From an uncultured Paraprevotella sp. (GTDB lineage: Bacteria; Bacteroidota; Bacteroidia; Bacteroidales; Bacteroidaceae), in NCBI GenBank assembly GCA_944321345.1, contig CALUKY010000003.1, forward strand, positions 78,663-142,662: a stretch of DNA of 64,000 nt, given 5' to 3'. Positions 18,393-27,672 of this stretch are shown piece by piece. Positions within the stretch are counted from its first letter, which is position 1; every line of letters begins with the position of its first letter. The notes beneath the pieces were generated by a model. It searched no databases, was not told where the DNA came from, and worked only from the letters and a program-made list of their open reading frames with translations. A program made the position numbers and the translations under genes.

Positions 18393-19826
18393 ATGATAAA
18401 TAGAGATTTGGAATACTACATTAAAGATAAAATTTCCTTTTCTTTGACTTCGGAACAGGATCGTGTACTGCATTCTTTGGTCCATTTTATCTTTTTTCCC
18501 GATCGCAATGGTCTGTTTCTGCTAAAGGGATATGCCGGAACTGGAAAAACTTCTTTGGTCGGTGCTGTCATTCGTGCATTGCAGGAAAATAACCTTAAGG
18601 TTGTCCTGTTGGCGCCTACGGGCAGAGCCGCAAAAGTTTTTTCCAAGGCTTCGGGTACTGTCGCCTATACCATTCATCGTAAAATTTATCGTCAGAAGGT
18701 TTTCGATGGTACAATGACAGGCTTTTCGCTGAACGACAATCTTTATCAGAATACATTGTTTTTTGTGGATGAGGCTTCTATGATTTCCAATATAAGCGGA
18801 GGGGATAAAAGTGGTTTTGGGACCGGCCATTTACTGGATGATCTGATTCGGTATGTCTATTCCGGAAAGGGGTGCCGGTTGATCCTTTTGGGTGATGATG
18901 CACAGTTGCCTCCTATCGGAACCTCTGAAAGTCCGGCGCTTTCTCCAGATCGTTTGGAGAGGTACGGCTTGAATGTTTCCGTTGAGAAACTGACGCAAGT
19001 ACATCGTCAGGCTGAAGCATCCGGTATATTGTGGAATGCGGGGGCTTTACGTCAATTGCTCTTTTCGGAGAATCTGTTGTCATTGCCTTCGTTAAAGACC
19101 GGAGGTTTTCCTGATATTGTATCCATTACGGGCGAAACTCTGATTGAAGAGTTGGAGCAGGCTTATTATGAATGTGGTATGGAAGAAACCATGGTAATAA
19201 CGCGCTCAAACAAAAGAGCAAATATTTACAATCAGGGGATCAGAGGACGTATTTTAGGACGTGAAGAATTACTGACCAGCGGTGATTGGGTCATGATTGC
19301 CAAGAATAATTATTTTTGGGTTGACGAGGATACACGCAAGGACTCCGGATTGGATTTTATTGCCAATGGAGATATAGCGCGTGTACGTAAGGTCAGGCAT
19401 CAGCGCACTGTTTATGATTTTGATTTTGCTGATGTCCTGTTGGAATTTCCGGACTATGGACAGGTTGAACTTGAGGTTACAGTCATTTTAAACACTTTGG
19501 GCAGTGAATCCGCATCATTGACTCAGGCAGAGTCTGATCATCTGTTTTATTCTGTTTGGGAGGATTATCCTGAAATCAGGAATAAAAAAGATCGGTTGAA
19601 GAAAATCAAGTCGGATAGTTTGTTTAATGCTCTTCAACTGAAGTTTGCCTATGCCGTAACTTGTCATAAAGCACAAGGTGGACAGTGGAAACGGGTTTTT
19701 GTTGATCAGGGATATGTTGGTGAGGACCAATCGGTTGAGGAATATATACGTTGGCTTTATACTGCGATTACCCGCGCAAGGGAAAGAGTGTATCTGGTGA
19801 ACTGGCCCAAGAATCAGTTGCAATGA
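18393..19826 (+). CDS. RecD-like ATP-dependent DNA helicase (SF1)
   Basis: A 477-residue superfamily 1 helicase without the long N-terminal extension of true RecD/RecD2. Visible motifs: Walker A GYAGTGKTS at 46-54, LLAPTGRAAK (Ia), Walker B with FVDEASMIS, LLGDDAQLPPIG (motif III) and the C-terminal helicase signature TCHKAQGGQW followed by YTAITRARERV. Members of this compact group are common in Bacteroidota and are annotated as exodeoxyribonuclease V subunit alpha or AAA helicase; the partner RecB/RecC is not in this window. It lies divergent from the DUF3822 operon. Confidence 0.88.
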   Translation: MINRDLEYYIKDKISFSLTSEQDRVLHSLVHFIFFPDRNGLFLLKGYAGTGKTSLVGAVIRALQENNLKVVLLAPTGRAAKVFSKASGTVAYTIHRKIYRQKVFDGTMTGFSLNDNLYQNTLFFVDEASMISNISGGDKSGFGTGHLLDDLIRYVYSGKGCRLILLGDDAQLPPIGTSESPALSPDRLERYGLNVSVEKLTQVHRQAEASGILWNAGALRQLLFSENLLSLPSLKTGGFPDIVSITGETLIEELEQAYYECGMEETMVITRSNKRANIYNQGIRGRILGREELLTSGDWVMIAKNNYFWVDEDTRKDSGLDFIANGDIARVRKVRHQRTVYDFDFADVLLEFPDYGQVELEVTVILNTLGSESASLTQAESDHLFYSVWEDYPEIRNKKDRLKKIKSDSLFNALQLKFAYAVTCHKAQGGQWKRVFVDQGYVGEDQSVEEYIRWLYTAITRARERVYLVNWPKNQLQ

Positions 19827-19852
19827 AAATTGTGTGTACATTATGTCAACAG

Positions 19853-19886
19853 GTTGATATCTGCTGTTTATAATTTATTATCTTTG
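19853..19886 (+). promoter_or_regulatory. Promoter upstream of the interrupted AraC gene
   Basis: GTTG at 19853-19856 and TATCTTTG at 19879-19886 with 22 bases between, a slightly long but plausible Bacteroidota promoter, about 75 bases before the ATG at 19961. Confidence 0.5.
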
Positions 19887-19960
19887 TATTCATACATTAT
19901 AGAATAGATTAGACTCGTTTTTTATGCGAGAAAGAATTACGAAACTAGCAGATATGACCG

Positions 19961-20815
19961 ATGGCATACTTTTATTATAAAATTAACCAGTGTTTCTCTA
20001 TTTCAGATAATATCAAGAGTGATCAGTCGGGAAACTGGAACAAACTCCAAAGAATGACATCTGTGAAAGATATGTATTGCGTGCATATTTTGTCTGGTTC
20101 ATGTCGTTTGGATGTTAATGGGCATGAGGTCGAGCTGAAAGAAAGAGATTTTATTGTTTTTATGCAGGGCTGTTTTATACGCCATATTCATTATGCTGAT
20201 GATGTCGAATTTTATTGTCTGGCAGTAGAAGCAGTCAAATGACGTGCTCTTTTTGAAGAAGTTGGTTTTAATCTGGCAACTCGGGAAAGAATTAATAAGT
20301 TTTACAAAATTGAATGTTCTGAGGAACATCACTTTTTGCAGCTAAACCATTATCGTTCCTTGAAAAAACGTATCCTTTCCGGAAATATCTTTGACTATTC
20401 TTTGGCTCTTCGTTTTATTGAGGCCATGTTATTGCAGGATATAGAACTGTATCGTTTGGAGTATCCCCATATTTTACAGCCACCCAGCCGTAAAGAGCAG
20501 GTGTTTTATGAATTTATGAAACTTGTAGAAATCCATTTTCTGAGAGAACGTAAATTGGTCTTTTATGCAAAGGCTTTGGGTTTGACTCCTAAATATCTTT
20601 CTGCTGTCATTAAGGAGGTGAGCGGATGCCATTTTACTTATTGGATAGATGAGCCTTTAATTACAGAATCCAAAAAGATTTTACATTATACAGATAAAAG
20701 TGTGAAAGAGATCAGTTCGGAACTGGGATTTTTGGATCAAAGTAAATTCGGTCGTTTCTTTAAGAATATAACCGGCATGTCTCCGAACATGTTTCGAATG
20801 AATGAAGAAAATTGA
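19961..20815 (+). pseudogene. AraC-family regulator split by an in-frame TGA
   Basis: One continuous frame of 285 codons with a single internal TGA at 20240-20242. The first 93 residues form a cupin-like sensing part (MTSVKDMYCVHILSGSCRLD onward, including VELKERDFIVFMQGCFIRHI). The codons after the TGA continue without shift (RALFEEVGFNLATRERINKF) into a helical linker and a full AraC double helix-turn-helix, with LGLTPKYLSAVIKEVSGCHF and FLDQSKFGRFFKNITGMSPN. Both halves look unaltered apart from the stop. A recent nonsense mutation is most likely; a sequencing error or translational readthrough are alternatives. The C-terminal half could still be made from the ATG at 20410 or another internal start. 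Confidence 0.8.
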
Positions 20816-20844
20816 CGGATTCCTGAAAGGATACGATAGAATAG

Positions 20845-20890
20845 AAAATGAGCCATGTTTTCTCTGTCTGGAGAAATATGGCTCATTTTT
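20845..20890. terminator. Bidirectional terminator between AraC remnant and alaS
   Basis: AAAATGAGCCAT at 20845-20856 pairs with ATGGCTCATTTT near 20878-20889, extended by TTTCTC/GAGAAA, with T-runs in both directions. Both genes converge here. Confidence 0.88.
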
Positions 20891-20902
20891 CTGTTTTTAT
20901 GT

Positions 20903-23515
20903 TTAGCAGGATAATTCAATCAATTTATCCACAGCCGCACTCAATCCGTCTGAGTTTTTACCTCCAGCTGTTGCAAAATGAGGTTGGCCTCCACCACCAC
21001 CTTGAATCAGTTTGGCAGCTTCGCGGATAGCCTTACCTACATGAACTCCCTGTTCTTTTACCAAAGAGTCGGAGGCAGCTGCGGTCAGCATCGGTTTGTC
21101 ATCAAAGATGCTTCCGATAACGACAAGCGCATTTTCCTGCTCGGCACGCAACTGGAAGGCGATATCCTTGATGGCATCTGCCGGCAATGGCAATACACCC
21201 TTGAAGATATGAATGCCGTTGGCTATAGTTGCATTCTGAATCAGTTGCTGCTTGGCCTGTGCGGCTTTTTCGCGTACCATATCTTCCATCTGCTTCTTCA
21301 AGGCGCTGTTTTCATCGATAGCCTTGATTACGGCAGCCTTCACATCAGGAGCGTTGTTGAACATGGCCTTCAGCTCGCTAAGAGTATCTTCGATGGTATA
21401 GAGCATATTCTCTACTTTCTCTCCGGTGATGGCTTCAATGCGTCGTACGCCTGCTGCAACAGAACTTTCGCTCATGATCTTCACCATACCGATCTTACCT
21501 GTAGCACTTACATGGCATCCACCGCAGAATTCCACACTGTCGGCAAACTGAACAACGCGTACTTTATCACCATATTTCTCACCGAACAAGGCAATAGCTC
21601 CCAGCTCCTTAGCCTCTTCGATCGGCATGTCGCGGTGATCCTGCAACGGGATGTTGGCACGGATCTTGGCATTTACCTTTCTTTCTACTTCGCGCAGCTC
21701 CTCATCGGTAACCTTCTGGAAGTGTGAGAAGTCAAAGCGCAGATATTCCGGAGTAACCAAAGAACCCTTTTGCTCAACATGAGTACCCAGCACTTCACGC
21801 AGAGCCTGATCGAGCAAGTGGGTTGCAGTGTGGTTGGCAGCGCTGGCATTGCGCAGGTCAACATCAACACAAGCCATGAACGGAGCTTCCGGATGCTGAG
21901 GCAACTGCTTGCACAAGTGGATCGGCAAGTTGTTCTCGCGCTTGGTATCGATGATTTCAATAGTCTCGAATTCAGAGCAAAGCACACCGCGGTCGCCAAC
22001 CTGTCCACCCATTTCGGCGTAGAATGGAGTCTTGTCGAGTACGATCTGGAACAGAGTCTGCTTCTTCTGAGTTACCTGACGGTATTTCAGGATCTGACAT
22101 TCGTATTCGGTGTAATCCCAGCCTACAAATTCGGTTTCGCCTTCTTTCAGAACTACCCAGTCACCGGTTTCTACAGAAGCCGCGTTGCGGGCACGTTCTT
22201 TCTGCTTCTGCATTTCTGCGTTGAAAGCTTCTTCGTCTACGCTCATACCGTTCTCACGGCAGATCAGTTCGGTAAGGTCAAGCGGGAATCCGTATGTGTC
22301 GAACAAGGTGAATGCCTGTACACCGTTGATGGTGCTGCTTCCGGCAGCCTTGGTTTCTTCCATGACGCGGTCCAACAGACGGATACCGGTTTCCAGAGTG
22401 CGGAGGAAAGAATCCTCTTCTTCCTTGATCACCTTGGAGATCAGAACTTTCTGAGCTTCCAATTCCGGATAGGTGCCTCCCATTTCCTGGATCAGTACCG
22501 GGAGCAGTTTATACATGAAGGCTTCCTTCTGTCCGAGGAAGGTATATGCATAGCGCACAGCGCGGCGCAGAATACGGCGGATGACATAACCGGCCTTGGC
22601 ATTACCCGGCAACTGACCGTCGGCAATAGAGAAGGCGATGGTACGCAGGTGGTCGGCAACAACACGCATGGCAACATCTTTCTTCGAATCTTCGCCATAC
22701 TTGCAGCCAGACAGATCACCGATTACTTTAATGATCGGCTGGAACACGTCGGTGTCGTAGTTTGAACGCTTGCCCTGCATTACGGCGCAAAGACGCTCAA
22801 ATCCCATACCGGTATCGATTACCTTGGCTGGCAGTGGCTCGAGTGACTGGTCGGCCTTGCGGTTGTACTGCATGAATACCAGGTTCCAGATCTCGATAAC
22901 CAGCGGGTTATCTTTGTTTACGAGTTCTCTTCCCGGAACTTTTGCCTTTTCTTCTTCCGGACGCAGGTCGATGTGTATCTCAGAGCAAGGACCGCAAGGA
23001 CCTGTTGCTCCCATTTCCCAGAAGTTGTCGTGCTTGTTTCCGTTCAGAATATGATCTTCCGGCAGGAACTGTGCCCAGATGGCTGCCGCCTCATTATCTC
23101 TTTCCAATCCTTCTTCCTTGGCACCTTCAAATATGGTGGCATAAAGATTGGTCTTGTCAATTTTCAGAACATCAACCAGGTATTCCCAAGCCCATTCGAT
23201 CGCTTCTTTCTTGAAGTAATCGCCGAAGCTCCAGTTACCCAGCATCTCGAACATGGTGTGGTGGTAAGTGTCGTGTCCTACTTCCTCCAGGTCGTTGTGC
23301 TTTCCGCTCACGCGCAAGCACTTCTGTGAGTCTGTGCATCGCTTGCTTACTGCCGGGCGGTTACCCAAAATGATATCTTTAAACTGGTTCATACCAGCGT
23401 TGGTAAACATCAGTGTCGGGTCGTCCTTAATGACCATCGGTGCTGATGGGACAATGAGATGTCCTTTTGACTCGAAGAACTTTTTGAACGAGTCACGAAT
23501 TTCATTTGCAGTCAT
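20903..23515 (-). CDS. alaS: Alanine--tRNA ligase
   Basis: Charges tRNA-Ala; 870 residues, normal length. The order is class II catalytic core ([19 protein letters not shown] at the start, [19 protein letters not shown]), the tRNA-recognition helices, the editing domain with HTATHLL near 560 and the zinc-type [11 protein letters not shown] motif near 665, and a C-terminal C-Ala domain ending in the [14 protein letters not shown] glycine-rich segment. It is expressed from a promoter that overlaps the divergent merR-type gene. Confidence 0.98.
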   Translation of the reverse strand: MTANEIRDSFKKFFESKGHLIVPSAPMVIKDDPTLMFTNAGMNQFKDIILGNRPAVSKRCTDSQKCLRVSGKHNDLEEVGHDTYHHTMFEMLGNWSFGDYFKKEAIEWAWEYLVDVLKIDKTNLYATIFEGAKEEGLERDNEAAAIWAQFLPEDHILNGNKHDNFWEMGATGPCGPCSEIHIDLRPEEEKAKVPGRELVNKDNPLVIEIWNLVFMQYNRKADQSLEPLPAKVIDTGMGFERLCAVMQGKRSNYDTDVFQPIIKVIGDLSGCKYGEDSKKDVAMRVVADHLRTIAFSIADGQLPGNAKAGYVIRRILRRAVRYAYTFLGQKEAFMYKLLPVLIQEMGGTYPELEAQKVLISKVIKEEEDSFLRTLETGIRLLDRVMEETKAAGSSTINGVQAFTLFDTYGFPLDLTELICRENGMSVDEEAFNAEMQKQKERARNAASVETGDWVVLKEGETEFVGWDYTEYECQILKYRQVTQKKQTLFQIVLDKTPFYAEMGGQVGDRGVLCSEFETIEIIDTKRENNLPIHLCKQLPQHPEAPFMACVDVDLRNASAANHTATHLLDQALREVLGTHVEQKGSLVTPEYLRFDFSHFQKVTDEELREVERKVNAKIRANIPLQDHRDMPIEEAKELGAIALFGEKYGDKVRVVQFADSVEFCGGCHVSATGKIGMVKIMSESSVAAGVRRIEAITGEKVENMLYTIEDTLSELKAMFNNAPDVKAAVIKAIDENSALKKQMEDMVREKAAQAKQQLIQNATIANGIHIFKGVLPLPADAIKDIAFQLRAEQENALVVIGSIFDDKPMLTAAASDSLVKEQGVHVGKAIREAAKLIQGGGGGQPHFATAGGKNSDGLSAAVDKLIELSC

Positions 23516-23556
23516 CTTATTTTTGTCTTAAAGTGTTTATATTCTTATACATTCTG

Positions 23557-23590
23557 TTGCAAAGATAGCTTGTTTTGCTTATTTTTGCAA
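23557..23590. promoter_or_regulatory. Superimposed divergent promoters for alaS and the MerR gene
   Basis: Plus strand: GTTG ending at 23559, 20 bases, TATTTTTG at 23580-23587, toward 23631. Minus strand: TTG (CAA at 23588-23590), 20 bases, TATCTTTG (CAAAGATA at 23560-23567), toward alaS. Each promoter's upstream box abuts the other's -7 box, so one 34-base segment serves both and polymerase binding should be mutually exclusive. Confidence 0.65.
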
Positions 23591-23630
23591 GGAAAAGAAA
23601 TGAAAACGACAGATAGGAGCGAGGATAATT

Positions 23631-23978
23631 ATGGCATTGAATCCCAATAAAAAACTAAAGCTTTACTATTCGATTGGCGAAGTGGCGGAAATGTTTGATG
23701 TTTCTGAAACCTTGCTTCGTTATTGGGAGAAAGAATTTCCGACAATAGCTCCCAAAAAAGCAGGCAGAAATATCCGGCAATATACAGAAGAGGACATTGA
23801 GGCTGTACGTCTGGTACATAATCTGGTAAAAGTGCGTGGACTGAAAATTGCTGCGGCACGTGAAATCCTGAAAAAAAACAAGGTGGGAACCCAGAATGTT
23901 GCCGAGGTGATTGACCGTTTGCAATCGCTTCGTGATGAGTTGGTTGCCATTCGCAAGGAGTTGGATTCTTTGGTCTGA
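23631..23978 (+). CDS. MerR-family transcriptional regulator
   Basis: A small 115-residue regulator. The N-terminal winged helix (about 9-75) shows LYYSIGEVAEMFDVSETLLR, the wing NIRQYTEEDIEAV and the helix LVHNLVKVRGLKIAAAREIL. A short C-terminal helix (about 85-115) probably forms the antiparallel dimer coil. There are no cysteines typical of metal sensors, and it is too short for a ligand-binding domain. It lies divergent from alaS with an overlapping promoter, so it may influence alaS expression. Target unknown. Confidence 0.88.
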   Translation: MALNPNKKLKLYYSIGEVAEMFDVSETLLRYWEKEFPTIAPKKAGRNIRQYTEEDIEAVRLVHNLVKVRGLKIAAAREILKKNKVGTQNVAEVIDRLQSLRDELVAIRKELDSLV

Positions 23979-24003
23979 AAAATCTTGATATGGTTTTTTG
24001 AAC

Positions 24004-24054
24004 AAAAAAAGGACTCGGTCATTCCTGAAAAAAGAATGATAGAGTCCTTTTTAT
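24004..24054. terminator. Bidirectional terminator between the MerR gene and spoT
   Basis: AAAAAGGACTC plus TCATTC at about 24006-24024 pairs with GAATGA plus GAGTCCTTTTT at about 24034-24052 (two internal mismatches), with A-run and T-run on either side. Confidence 0.85.
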
Positions 24055-24072
24055 ATTGTAGCTAAAAACTGC

Positions 24073-26343
24073 TTAACTGATTCGGTTGACCTCTTCGATT
24101 GCTTCAATACCCTTAAGGGTTTTGCAGATCATTTTAAGGTCTTCCACATCATGCACCCCAAATATTAATTCTCCGTCAAAAATGCCATCTTTGCAGGTCA
24201 TGTTGATATGCGTGATGTTCAGGTGCAGCTGCTCGGACAGCAGTTGGGTCACTTTGGTCAGAATGCCTACATGATCAATACCACGAATGTGTATGGTTAC
24301 CGGGAAAAACATGGTTTTGTGTGTATCCCATTTGGCCGCGAGAATGTGATTGCCATCGCTGGTTTTTAATTTGGCGGCTACCGGACACTGTCTTTTATGG
24401 ATTACGATATTATTGTTTTCATCCAGATATCCCAATACATCATCTCCCGGTATCGGGTGGCAGCAGTCGGCAAGAATGAAACGTTTGATATTCTCCTCGT
24501 TCAGGATAACCGGCTTTTTCTTGTCGATTTTCTGTTCGATCGGTTCGTTGCCTTTCTTTCCGTTTTCTTGCTGTGTACTGTTTCCTTCGTGATTGTTGGT
24601 GAAGTTCAGGAAAGGAATGTATTTGGTCCAGCTTCGGGTTCCGCTGATTTTTGTGCGCAGAACATTGATGTCATCGTCGCCTAAAATGACTTTTCCGGTA
24701 CCGATCGCGATATATAACTCCTCGCGCAGTTTGATGTTATGTAAGTCACAGAGTTTGTCTACATTCATGCTGTTGGCTTCCATGTCGTGTTCGGCCAGGA
24801 ATTTGTTAAGCATTTCTTCCCCCTGCTTCTGGTTTTCGCGGTCCTCACGACGTAATATAGCCTGGATTTTTCCTTTTGCTTTTGCTGTTGTAGCGAAGTT
24901 AATCCATTCTTTTTGTACATGTTGCAATTTAGAGGTCAGGATTTCTACCTGATCTCCACTCTTTAGCTTGTAGCTGATCGGCACCAGTTTATGATTTACT
25001 TTCGCTCCGATACAATGGCTGCCTAAGAAAGTATGGATGCTGAATGCGAAGTCCAGGGCAGTACAGTCTGCCGGCATGGTCTTGAACTCTCCTTTCGGAG
25101 TCACGACAAATATTTCCGAAGCATACAGATTCAGTTTGATGGCGTCCAGGAAATCCAAGGCATTCGGTTGCGGATCATCCAGAATTTCCTGAATGGTTTT
25201 CAGCCATTTTTCCAATTCGTTTTCGCTATCAGCAGTTGTTTTACTTCCTTCCTTGTATTTCCAGTGTGCGGCAAAGCCCTGCTCGGCCATTTCATCCATA
25301 CGGGTAGAGCGTATCTGAACCTCTATCCACTGGCCGGAATTACTCATTAAGGTAACATGCAATGCCTGATAGCCGTTTGCCTTCGGATGATTCAGCCAGT
25401 CTCTCAAACGTTCCGGGTGCGGACGGTATATCTTGCTGGCATATACATAGATCTGGAAGCATTCATTGACTTCGTCTTCCAAAGATTTGGGCTCGAATAT
25501 GATGCGTACAGCCAGAATGTCATAAATCTCCTCAAACGTGATATGCTTGTTCTGCATCTTGCACCAGATGGAGTAAGGAGTCTTGATGCGTGCCTTGATC
25601 TCATATTTGATTCCCATACGATCCAGTTCTTTCCGGATCGGACGGGTAAATTCTTCGAATACGGTATCCCGGTGTGCCTGAGTCTGTGCCAGTTTCTCTT
25701 TGATGGCGGCATACTCTTCGGGATGTTCATATTTGAAGCTCAGATCTTCAAGTTCTTCTTTTATCTTGTTTAATCCCAAACGGTTTGCCAGTGGTGCATA
25801 GATGTAGAGGGTTTCTCCGGCAATTTTATATTGCTTGTTCGGAAGCTGCGATCCTAAGGTGCGCATATTGTGCAGGCGGTCAGAAATCTTGATCAGGATA
25901 ACCCGGATATCATCACTCATCGTGAGCAACAGTTTCTTGAATGATTCAGCCTGTGCCGAAGCCTGGTTTCCGAAAATACCGCCGGAAATCTTCGTCAGTC
26001 CGTCTACAATCATGGCGATTTTCGGACCGAAGATATTTGATATATCCTCTACGGTATAGTCTGTGTCTTCCACGACATCGTGCAGAAGAGCGGCGCAGAT
26101 GGAAGTAGATCCCAGACCGATTTCTTCGCAGGCGATTTGGGCTACAGCTATCGGGTGCATGATATACGGCTCTCCCGAAAGACGACGTACTCCCTTATGG
26201 GCCTGTTTGGCAAAATTAAAAGCCTTGGTGATGATTTCTACTTTCTTTCTGTGGCGGGATGCCAGATAAGTGTCTACCAAATGCTGGAATGCATCCTGAA
26301 TCAGTTTCTCATCCTCTATTTCTTTGTTTTTGCTTTCTTCCAT
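24073..26343 (-). CDS. spoT: Bifunctional (p)ppGpp synthetase/hydrolase (RelA/SpoT family)
   Basis: Makes and degrades the alarmone (p)ppGpp. The 756-residue chain from the ATG at 26343 contains an HD hydrolase domain (HPIAVAQIACEE, AALLHDVVEDT; about 50-190), a synthetase domain (about 235-360, with NGYQALHVTLM and EVQIRSTRMDEMAEQGFAAH), TGS (about 400-460), a zinc-finger/helical segment with ADCCHPIPGDDVLGY and a C-terminal ACT domain (about 680-756). A seven-codon extension to an in-frame TTG is less likely, because AAAGGAGGT lies five bases before the chosen ATG. Last gene of the parA-parB-DUF5683-mltD-spoT cluster. Confidence 0.96.
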   Translation of the reverse strand: MEESKNKEIEDEKLIQDAFQHLVDTYLASRHRKKVEIITKAFNFAKQAHKGVRRLSGEPYIMHPIAVAQIACEEIGLGSTSICAALLHDVVEDTDYTVEDISNIFGPKIAMIVDGLTKISGGIFGNQASAQAESFKKLLLTMSDDIRVILIKISDRLHNMRTLGSQLPNKQYKIAGETLYIYAPLANRLGLNKIKEELEDLSFKYEHPEEYAAIKEKLAQTQAHRDTVFEEFTRPIRKELDRMGIKYEIKARIKTPYSIWCKMQNKHITFEEIYDILAVRIIFEPKSLEDEVNECFQIYVYASKIYRPHPERLRDWLNHPKANGYQALHVTLMSNSGQWIEVQIRSTRMDEMAEQGFAAHWKYKEGSKTTADSENELEKWLKTIQEILDDPQPNALDFLDAIKLNLYASEIFVVTPKGEFKTMPADCTALDFAFSIHTFLGSHCIGAKVNHKLVPISYKLKSGDQVEILTSKLQHVQKEWINFATTAKAKGKIQAILRREDRENQKQGEEMLNKFLAEHDMEANSMNVDKLCDLHNIKLREELYIAIGTGKVILGDDDINVLRTKISGTRSWTKYIPFLNFTNNHEGNSTQQENGKKGNEPIEQKIDKKKPVILNEENIKRFILADCCHPIPGDDVLGYLDENNNIVIHKRQCPVAAKLKTSDGNHILAAKWDTHKTMFFPVTIHIRGIDHVGILTKVTQLLSEQLHLNITHINMTCKDGIFDGELIFGVHDVEDLKMICKTLKGIEAIEEVNRIS

Positions 26344-26347
26344 CTTG

Positions 26348-26357
26348 ACCTCCTTTG
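26348..26357 (-). promoter_or_regulatory. Strong Shine-Dalgarno sequence of spoT
   Basis: Minus-strand AAAGGAGGT matches nine bases of the 16S anti-Shine-Dalgarno and sits five bases before the spoT ATG. Most starts in this window lack such a sequence, in keeping with Bacteroidota ribosomes occluding the anti-Shine-Dalgarno. It decides the start codon and may make spoT translation subject to special control. Confidence 0.75.
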
Positions 26358-26365
26358 TTTTCAAG

Positions 26366-27664
26366 TTATCTTACTCGAATTTTCTTTCCGGCACGTATAT
26401 TATTTCCCTTAATGCCGTTCAGTTGGCGTAACTTGCGCACTGTTGTGTGATTTCTTTCCGCAATTTCAGAAAGAGTATCTCCCTGCCGTATCGTTACATA
26501 CTTGGCTTTGGTTCTGGAAGATTTCTTACTGCTTCGAGAATAGTTACTTTGTGGTTTTGTTGAAGCTGTCTTTTTAACTTCAACTTCTTTGCGGTTGGTA
26601 AACAACTCATCCGATTTGAAGTGGTAGATTGAGTCGCCTGCGCTGATAAAAGCGCTGACACTGTGCGTCGGGAGGCGCAAAATCTGTTCTTCATGGTCAT
26701 TTCCGGGAATGAGTCCCGTGCGGTATTGTGGGTTAAGTGCCTTGACTTCTTCCATGGATACGTTACACATAGCTACAATCTGTTCAAAGTGCAGTTGTTT
26801 GCTGATCTGTAATGTATCAGTGCTTACAGGTAATTTGCTGTTAACCGGGCATATGTTATGCTCGCAATAATAATTCATTACATAATTGGCTGCAATGAAT
26901 GCTGGTACATATCCGCGTGTTTCCTGAGGCAGATATGGATATATTTTCCAATAATCTTTAGAATCTCCGGCCCGTTTGATGGCTTTGTTTACATTGCCCG
27001 GACCGCAGTTATAGGCGGCAATGGCCAGTGGCCAGTCGTTGTAGATGCGATACAGGTCACGCAGATAGCGTGCTGCGGCGTATGACGATTTGATCGGATC
27101 ACGCCGTTCGTCAATAAGACTGTTGACTTCCAGACCATATTTTTTGCCGGTAGTGAGCATAAACTGCCACAATCCTACGGCTCCAGCCTTGGATACAGCC
27201 TGCGGATTCAAAGCCGATTCGATAACCGGCAGATATTTTAGCTCAAGAGGCAACTGATAGCTTTCCAGAGCTTCTTCAAAAATAGGAGTATAGAAATTAG
27301 ATGCTCCGAGCATATAAGATACTGACCGGCGCAGCTTGGTGCAATAGTGGTCAATGAATTTACGAACCACTTCATTATAAGGCATTTCTATGATATTCGG
27401 CAAGCGGCTGAGCCGATTGATATAAGTTTCCTTGCTGTATTCCGGATTCTCATTGCCAGACTCACAGTCTTCGTTCGGGGAGAGGTAGTTCTTGACATTC
27501 CATTCATGAAGCAGGCTGTCAATTTCGGATGTCATACCTTCCGGCAAATCGATGACCTCGTCTTGATTTGTTTCGTCATCGTGTACCGTGATATTGTTCT
27601 GTCCGTACATGGAAGCGGTAGCGAAACATAAGGTGAGGCATAAAATTCCTATTCTTTTCTTCAT
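26366..27664 (-). CDS. mltD: Membrane-bound lytic murein transglycosylase D with LysM
   Basis: Cleaves peptidoglycan glycan strands to anhydro-muropeptides in the periplasm. 432 residues: signal peptide about 1-21 (ends SMYGQ), an SLT domain at about 115-260 with catalytic Glu in LPVIESALNPQAVSKAGAVG and the family signature LWQFMLTTGKKYGL, LAIAAYNCGPGNVNKAI, then one clear C-terminal LysM repeat at about 385-430 (YVTIRQGDTLSEIAERNHTT) after a Ser/Lys-rich linker. It is eight bases after DUF5683 and 22 bases before spoT. Confidence 0.93.
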   Translation of the reverse strand: MKKRIGILCLTLCFATASMYGQNNITVHDDETNQDEVIDLPEGMTSEIDSLLHEWNVKNYLSPNEDCESGNENPEYSKETYINRLSRLPNIIEMPYNEVVRKFIDHYCTKLRRSVSYMLGASNFYTPIFEEALESYQLPLELKYLPVIESALNPQAVSKAGAVGLWQFMLTTGKKYGLEVNSLIDERRDPIKSSYAAARYLRDLYRIYNDWPLAIAAYNCGPGNVNKAIKRAGDSKDYWKIYPYLPQETRGYVPAFIAANYVMNYYCEHNICPVNSKLPVSTDTLQISKQLHFEQIVAMCNVSMEEVKALNPQYRTGLIPGNDHEEQILRLPTHSVSAFISAGDSIYHFKSDELFTNRKEVEVKKTASTKPQSNYSRSSKKSSRTKAKYVTIRQGDTLSEIAERNHTTVRKLRQLNGIKGNNIRAGKKIRVR

Positions 27665-27672
27665 ATTTTAAA

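Noticed and set aside
20240-20242. TGA as selenocysteine codon
   Set aside because: AraC regulators have no selenoprotein members known to me, and I see no obvious SECIS-like hairpin right after the TGA.
21770-22765. 331-codon plus-strand frame opposite alaS
   Set aside because: Antisense to highly conserved alanyl-tRNA synthetase sequence; no family features.
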